From Taenia hydatigena (Eukaryota > Platyhelminthes > Cestoda > Cyclophyllidea > Taeniidae), in contig JADWOT020000006.1 in assembly GCA_036345935.2 (NCBI GenBank), positions 22,007,091 through 22,071,090 on the forward strand: 64,000 nucleotides of DNA. The letters are read 5' to 3'. Positions 58,106 to 64,000 of the stretch are shown in pieces. How positions within the stretch are numbered: position 1 is the first letter of the stretch; every line of letters starts with the position of its first letter. Position numbers and translations under genes: made by a program. The notes under the pieces were generated by a model. It did no database searches. It was not told the origin of the DNA and saw only the letters and a program-made list of their open reading frames with translations.

Positions 58106-61100
58106 CTATCAAATAAATCATTACAGTTAAAATGCAATTATTTGGAATTTAACATTAATTTGTTTCAAAAATTCCTTGCCCTAGAAAGTGGTGCTGGATG
58201 TTGCATATCTTTCCTAACAACAAGGATTTTGCTAATTATAAATATCGTACGTCATATTCTTGCCATTCCGCTTCTAATTCCACCTCTGGACAAATCCAAA
58301 CGCCTCTTTTTTTCCTTACATCCCCATTAGTTTAGACATTGTAAAATTGTGACGCAATTCTAGAAAACTCTATAAAAGGTTAGAAGTTTTAATGACTTGG
58401 GTGGTTTGGGTGGTTTGAGTTATAGTTTGAAAAGTTCAAACTTGAAGTATGCTTTATCCAACTATGTTTTGCGGTGTGTGGTCGGTACTTAGTTTGCCCT
58501 TTTGTGACTTCACCTGTCAGCAAAATGTTCTTTTTAACAAACAACCCTTTGCGATAGTTGTGCTTCTTCTTGACACGCATTCGCATTATTTCTAACCCAT
58601 ATAAAGTGCTTGCATTAACTGCCATTTCTTTGATTCGTTTTAAATCTCAAAATCAGAGATTATTCGTTGCCGCTAATCCTTTTTTGTTAAAACACAACCA
58701 AGCAATCAACTTAACTTACGCAATTTCACTTGTTCTCCTGCATGCTTGGTAACGAAAAGTAAACAGAAACGTTTGTAAAACTCGCCCGCAAATAATGGAA
58801 CATAAAATTTACTTGCTTAGGCCTTGTGGGGGGGGGGGGGAAAGTATGTTGAAATTCTTATAGGCTGCGTAAAATAAAGGTCATATTTTACTGTTTTTAA
58901 GATTCAAGTAAATGACTAAATTTATAAAAGCTTAGCTATTGTATCAAGAATGTAGTGCACGCTTAACAAACAAGGATTTAAACTATTCATGCATTTGAAA
59001 TGTTTATGTACAGGCAACTTGGGCAATGAGTTCCAAATTAATGCTGAGGGAAGGCAAGGGTGGAGCAAATTTAAACACTAGTTTAATAGTTGCTGAACTT
59101 TACGCAGTTTAGGTCAAAAAATCTTGTTTGTTGAAAATTGAAGAGCTTACAGCAGTTGATTTAGGGGTTTGAATTCATCTTTTTTAAAGCAAAGCAAGTC
59201 TCTTAATTCCCTTGGTACTGTCATTTATTTGGGCCGGGGTTAGCGCTGTCTACTCAATGCCCGCCTAAAAATAGCTGATGCCGAAATGCGCAATGCTTGA
59301 CAAGTTTTATTAGAATTTAAATTGCTTTTTTCCTAAATTGATTTTTTTAGAAAACGGTGGTAGAAAGCAAGAAGGTATTCTAACGCACACGGCCTTCCTT
59401 ATTCCCACTTTTTCTTAGAAAGCAGTCTGCTAAAAAGATGAATGAGGTCCTAAATAGATGCGTCTGAAAGTGTACGGCTGCTGTGCTTTTTTCTTTAAAT
59501 ATCTGCCTGCATACTTAATTACCAGCACCTTAACAGGCGTTTAAAGGAGTGTCTTGCATTGCATACACATATAATTAATTCATGTTGCGAATCACCCCAC
59601 CAAGGTGTGTAATTACTTAAATTTCGATTTTAAGAAATTAAACGACCTCAAGCAATGACTGGCCTTTCTCAAAACTCTAAGCCACAGCATCCAAATTATC
59701 AAGCGTTGCAAAACCTCACTTCTGTTGCAGAACTTTATTTTAAACCATGCACAACAATTTACGTTACATTGGCATTCTATAATTACGCCTTTGCGACCGC
59801 GACACCCATCTTCACAAAGGCATTCACACCAAAACATTTAGCGTGCCGACGAGAGAATAACATTTGGGAGTTTGCGGATCCAAAGATACGACAAATAATT
59901 CACTGTTCTTACAAAGGCGTAAAATTTTTGCCTGATTGAATTTAATAGCTTGTAGTTTTGTTAAAAGAAATGCATTTTTAGCAAGCCTTTACTTAATGTT
60001 GGATTTTTGGTTGCACGCGTCCTTTTAGGACCGATGTTTAGATCAAACGAATTTGTAATATGATTACCGTGAATTAAGGCACACTGTGTTCAGCATAAAT
60101 ATGCATATGTCTACTTGGACCTTTAAATCAAAGGCATGTAATTTCCACAGTTGCTAAACTAAGCAAATGTTCATTAAATCGTAAATTTTTATAGTTCTTG
60201 GGCCTATGTGAGCTTTATCGCTTTATATCAAGTTGTGCATTTAAGCAAAATCGCCTTTAAGTCTTGCTCTGAGTTGCGTTTCAACCACTTCAGTAAATCA
60301 CATTTCAAATAAGCTTTAGAAGAAGTTGCGCTTCCAAAACTTGGCTTCTTTTAAATTATCGTCACCACTAACCGATCAAGCTTTTTCCACCCCATTCCGC
60401 AATAGTCTAATCTAACAATCAGTTTGTGGCAGAAACCATAACGCATTTTCCTTGTTTGAGTTTAAGCAAGTGTCAAACCGTAAAATTTGACCTCAGATGC
60501 GTCGCAAAATAAATATTTAGATTAATTTTCCCAAATAAGTAAAATTATAGTTATCCAAAGGCATAACTAACATACTCAACGGTACTTAGTCAAAAATCCC
60601 TGATTTTATGTTCCTTCTTTAAGTTTAGTGACGCAATACGTGAATTTCTTGGAATTCTAAAGAAGCATTACGTAGCACTAATCCAAAATACGTCGCAATT
60701 CAGAGTTCCTGTCTCAGTATCCGGGCGCCGTTTTAACTGCCTCGGAGTTGATGCCTTATTTAGAGATGCAAGATTTCAAGTTACAAAAGGACAAAAGGCC
60801 AGTTAAAGCGCCCCGTATTATGCAATGCTCTCAGTAGGCTTCTAATTTCTCTAAATGCACGGAATAAATAATAACTCGTTTATAACCCATTCACCAAGTG
60901 CTGCTGCAGTGAGTTTAGAGGCGGTAATAATATTTATTGGCTTGATTTAAAAGGGCTAATAAATGGTACTTTTCTACTATTTCGCGGTACAAGTTTGACT
61001 TACATCTAAAAAAGTAAAATTCTAAAGGTTGCATGAATTTAAGGGGGCTAAAACCTTGACATGAACAAAGCACCACTGAAAGGGCCTTTGATGTCGCAAA

Positions 61101-61619
61101 TGCAGTTGTGAACATTCTGTCCAGAGCGTCTTCATTGGTTTACGAAAGTCAAGATCTTTCGACTTATTAATTAAACACTTGTAGAGATCATTTTTACTTG
61201 TATTTGTGTTTGGTGCTCAATCGTGGTTAGAAGCCAATGGATTATTAGATTTTACTAGAATGAATGCAAAAAATATCTGAAAATGTATCGATAAAATGGG
61301 TCAAAAGGGAACAACATTCCCGCTTTTCCCTTGTCGATTTTGTCATCATTCCTTGAAATTCTTTCAAAGATATGCATGAGGAATCCTGTCCACTTTTACC
61401 TACGCCATTAGTTTTTCCGCGCGGAGAATATTCAAGCAGCAAGCTTTTGTTCAGTTTTAAAAATGGCCCACAATGTGGCACTGGCCACGTCAGCCATCCG
61501 GTCAGAATTTAAAATCCGTTAGTTGCGAAAGCTTTGTATTAGTGTTCTTTTTAAATGTCTTGAATGTACCTTAAGTTCCTTGATCCCGATTTTACATTTG
61601 AACTCTTGGTTTCGGTAAA
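58106..61619. other. Presumed RhoGEF intron or upstream region; no exon identified
   Basis: AT-rich. The DH-domain exons of the minus-strand RhoGEF should lie upstream, but I find no segment with DH-like sequence here. A plus-strand frame at 59655-59939 has an ATG but no other support. A run of 13 G lies at 58828-58840. Confidence 0.4.
58828..58840 (+). repeat. Homopolymer of 13 G
   Basis: An isolated poly(G) run in AT-rich DNA. It is prone to slippage and to sequencing error, and has no link to a feature. Confidence 0.9.
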
Positions 61620-62560
61620 AGGGTCACATGGAGCCATTGAGCCTTAGCCGGGTGGGCTGGCCTCCAGGGCGTGCTAGTAGCTCCAGGCCCTACCAAAAGT
61701 CTTGAGACGCCAAATGCATGGCAGCAAAATGCAAAACCAGTCTTAGAGGACATTTATCTGTTTTGAAAGTTGGTTGGAAGCATTGGCGGGGTGAAAGAAG
61801 TGCGTACGCTGCGGACGAGAGAATTGGTGACGGTCCCTAACAGAATGGCTGAAAATGACGCCCACCTTCGATGACCACCCTTGCCCCCTAGTCCGCAGAA
61901 AGGTTACTGACAAGTGAAGTAAAACTAGCCGTAGACCGTTTGAAAAGTTTGTTACGAAGCTGTCTATTGTACCTGTATAATGACATTAGCTATCCTAACT
62001 TCTCTGCCAGCTGCGTTGAACTCTGATAGTTAGAAGCAAAGACCTACAGTCACAAGGTTATGTTGAGTCCTGTCCTCTGTTACATGACTCTGGTTTTTTA
62101 TTAGTGTTCCTAAGACTAGCTACGAACCTGCATGATGGTTTGTCCCCTGATACAGTTCTTACACAAGGACGAAATAACAGATCCACTAAAGCTGTTGGGA
62201 GAAATCAGTGAAGTTGTTGGTAAAGCATCTTCTCAGTTGCACGCAACTTTGATGACTAAAATGGTCAACTCACAAGTGTTTTCCTTATAGCACTAATTTT
62301 GCTGTGACGACTGACGCGGGATGTTGTCCAAGAACAGCGGTACGGATGACGCTCAAAGGAGAAGATGAAGTATAAATTACGTGGTTAGTTAGTTTAACTC
62401 TCGGTTTTAATAACGGATTAAATGAAATCTTCCACCTATCACCTTCGCTGGATGGCGCAATCCCTGGGCCATGGCAGTGGCCTTTAGCTCTATCATGTTT
62501 CGGATATGTGCAATTTCTGTCCAAGTATTATTACAACTTCAGTGAGATCTTGGCGCACCA
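61620..62560. other. GC-rich island with fragmented open frames, origin unknown
   Basis: Composition changes abruptly from the AT-rich surroundings. Plus-strand pieces look coding but are separated by stops and shifts: VRTLRTRELVTVPNRMAEN, SAERLLTSEVKLAVDRLKSL and ITDPLKLLGEISEVVGKASS. On the minus strand a 79-residue frame (62524-62285) also looks protein-like (GPGIAPSSEGDRWKI, then KPRVKLTNHVIYTSS). I see no terminal repeats or target-site duplication. It could be a decayed retroelement, a processed pseudogene, or exons of another gene. Confidence 0.35.
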
Positions 62561-64000
62561 AATTATACGTTGTCCATGCATTTGCTTTAATACTCTTAGC
62601 TCATGCACAGGAGCCTGTAATTAAACATCAAAAAATATTTGCTTAATTTTCACAACCAGATATGTATGCAAATACGATGTCTAGACTAGCTGTTTATTTG
62701 CTTTATTGCGTTCCAATATTGTAGATAAAATTCAGTATCATTCAGTAATCCGCAGGTGATTTTAGAAGCCGTTAAGTTCTACAATTTGGACATTAAAGGT
62801 CAAAGCAAGTCGTTCGAGCAGAAGAATTTCGAAATTAACAATTGTTGTAGTATAACTGGTGCGATTTGAATGTTGTGGTGCATGTAATAGTGACGGTTTT
62901 AAATAAACATGCTTAAGACTAAAAATGTCTAATGTCTTAGCATAAAGGACAGCAACTTTTGATTGAGACCAGGCCTACGTATTTGAAAATGACTTACATT
63001 GTTTCAAGTGGATTTAATTATATTGGTAGCACTTCGAGTGCAAGGTTACAATTCATTCTAAAAGAAATGCTGGGTTATTTGTGTACACAGGCAATAAAGC
63101 GGGATAGTCCAAGATCAACAAAGACTGAAACAGTTTAAAATAAACATTATGGCATTGTTTGAACAGGCTGTAAAAAGTTTGGTTGCTTAGCAATGTATGT
63201 AGACAAGGAAAATAAATGATTGCATGGCAGCAAAATAGCTTTTATGCTCAAAATGCCTTCCCATCTGCTTAAAAATAAAGGGTTTAAGCTTGTTTAAAAT
63301 TGACAAGCTCACAGATTTTTTATAGAAGAATCTCATTTTGCAGAACTTTATTGGTGTTAAGGCTATTGACGTGAATATTAAATCAAGCGCCATTGTGGCG
63401 AATAAAGTGTTGTTTTACACGCTCCATATCTATTTTTAACTGCAGAATTAATGTTTTGGAAAGCGTTTTTAAGCTCATTTTATTTCTCAGTTTCATGCAA
63501 ATGTTAGAAATTCCTCTTGAATTCTCAAACTTTACAGCAATGCACTTTTGCTATTCACTGAAGCCCAAGTCTCGTAAGCATTCAAAGATAACAATGGTGT
63601 TGCTCGTAAAGGAGATCTTAAATGGTTCTTCAACATCAGTCCCAAGTTTTTACTCTAAAAATAATCGACATTTCAATTTTTGTAAAAAATTTTTAATAAA
63701 GAAACGATTTTTCTGGGCACAACTTAGAACCTTCAGGAATGATATTAATTTTTGCTAAACAAAGGCAATGAAGTAAATTTAAAACAAGCAAGCCGAAAGA
63801 GAGAGCTCGGCCTCATTTTTGTAACTAAATTTGCATTAAATTTTGCCCAAAATACTCAACTAAGATGACAATGTAATCCATAAAAACAAAGTAAAGAATT
63901 CGAAAGTTTCTTATAGAAAGGAAGATTTTCAATACATGCTTGCATTGCGCAATTTCTTTTCGTTTGAAAAGACTTTGCAATTTAATTCCCGAACTTAGAA
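62561..64000. other. No confident gene
   Basis: AT-rich to the window edge. A plus-strand frame at 63393-63758 (121 codons, Phe/Lys-rich) matches what this composition yields by chance and has no start context or motif. Confidence 0.45.

Overview
The window reads as nuclear DNA of a multicellular animal. It has kilobase introns with GT..AG borders, TATA-box promoters, AATAAA polyadenylation signals, a multi-exon Trio/Kalirin-type RhoGEF, and no operons or Shine-Dalgarno sites. Low gene density, few recognisable transposons and secreted tandem-repeat proteins suit a parasitic flatworm, perhaps a cestode. That assignment is inference, because no rRNA, SL RNA or other marker is present.

Left third (1-16 kb): visibly more GC-rich and unsettled. 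It holds the last two exons of an unrecognised plus-strand gene (41-807); an intron-containing two-RRM RNA-binding gene broken by two nonsense codons (about 1143-2033, poly(A) signal 2177); an 800-bp C/T-rich tract poor in G; a possible two-exon gene piece (5300-5829); a secreted His/Asp-rich repeat protein (6316) whose frame has two TAA codons just before a GPI-type tail; and a possible small secreted protein (13626).

Middle (16-44 kb): mostly AT-rich and gene-poor. The clear gene is a minus-strand secreted Ser/Gln-rich repeat protein (20832-19111). Its C-terminus aligns without gaps to the region past the two TAA codons of the 6316 gene, so the two are paralogues about 11.5 kb apart and converging. 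A smaller candidate secreted gene (30899) has the same promoter geometry, with a TATA box 45-50 bp before the ATG. A few anonymous ORFs have poly(A) signals nearby.

Right third (44-58 kb): six minus-strand exons of a RhoGEF, 58105 down to 44301, with reading phases that agree at every junction. They encode a PH domain enlarged by insertions, then a Ser-rich tail with a PxxP SH3-ligand motif. I found no DH exon between 58.1 and 64 kb. At 61.6-62.55 kb lies a GC-rich island of unknown origin.

All calls come from reading the sequence by eye. Splice borders are inferred from consensus and phase. Where I saw nothing I say so.
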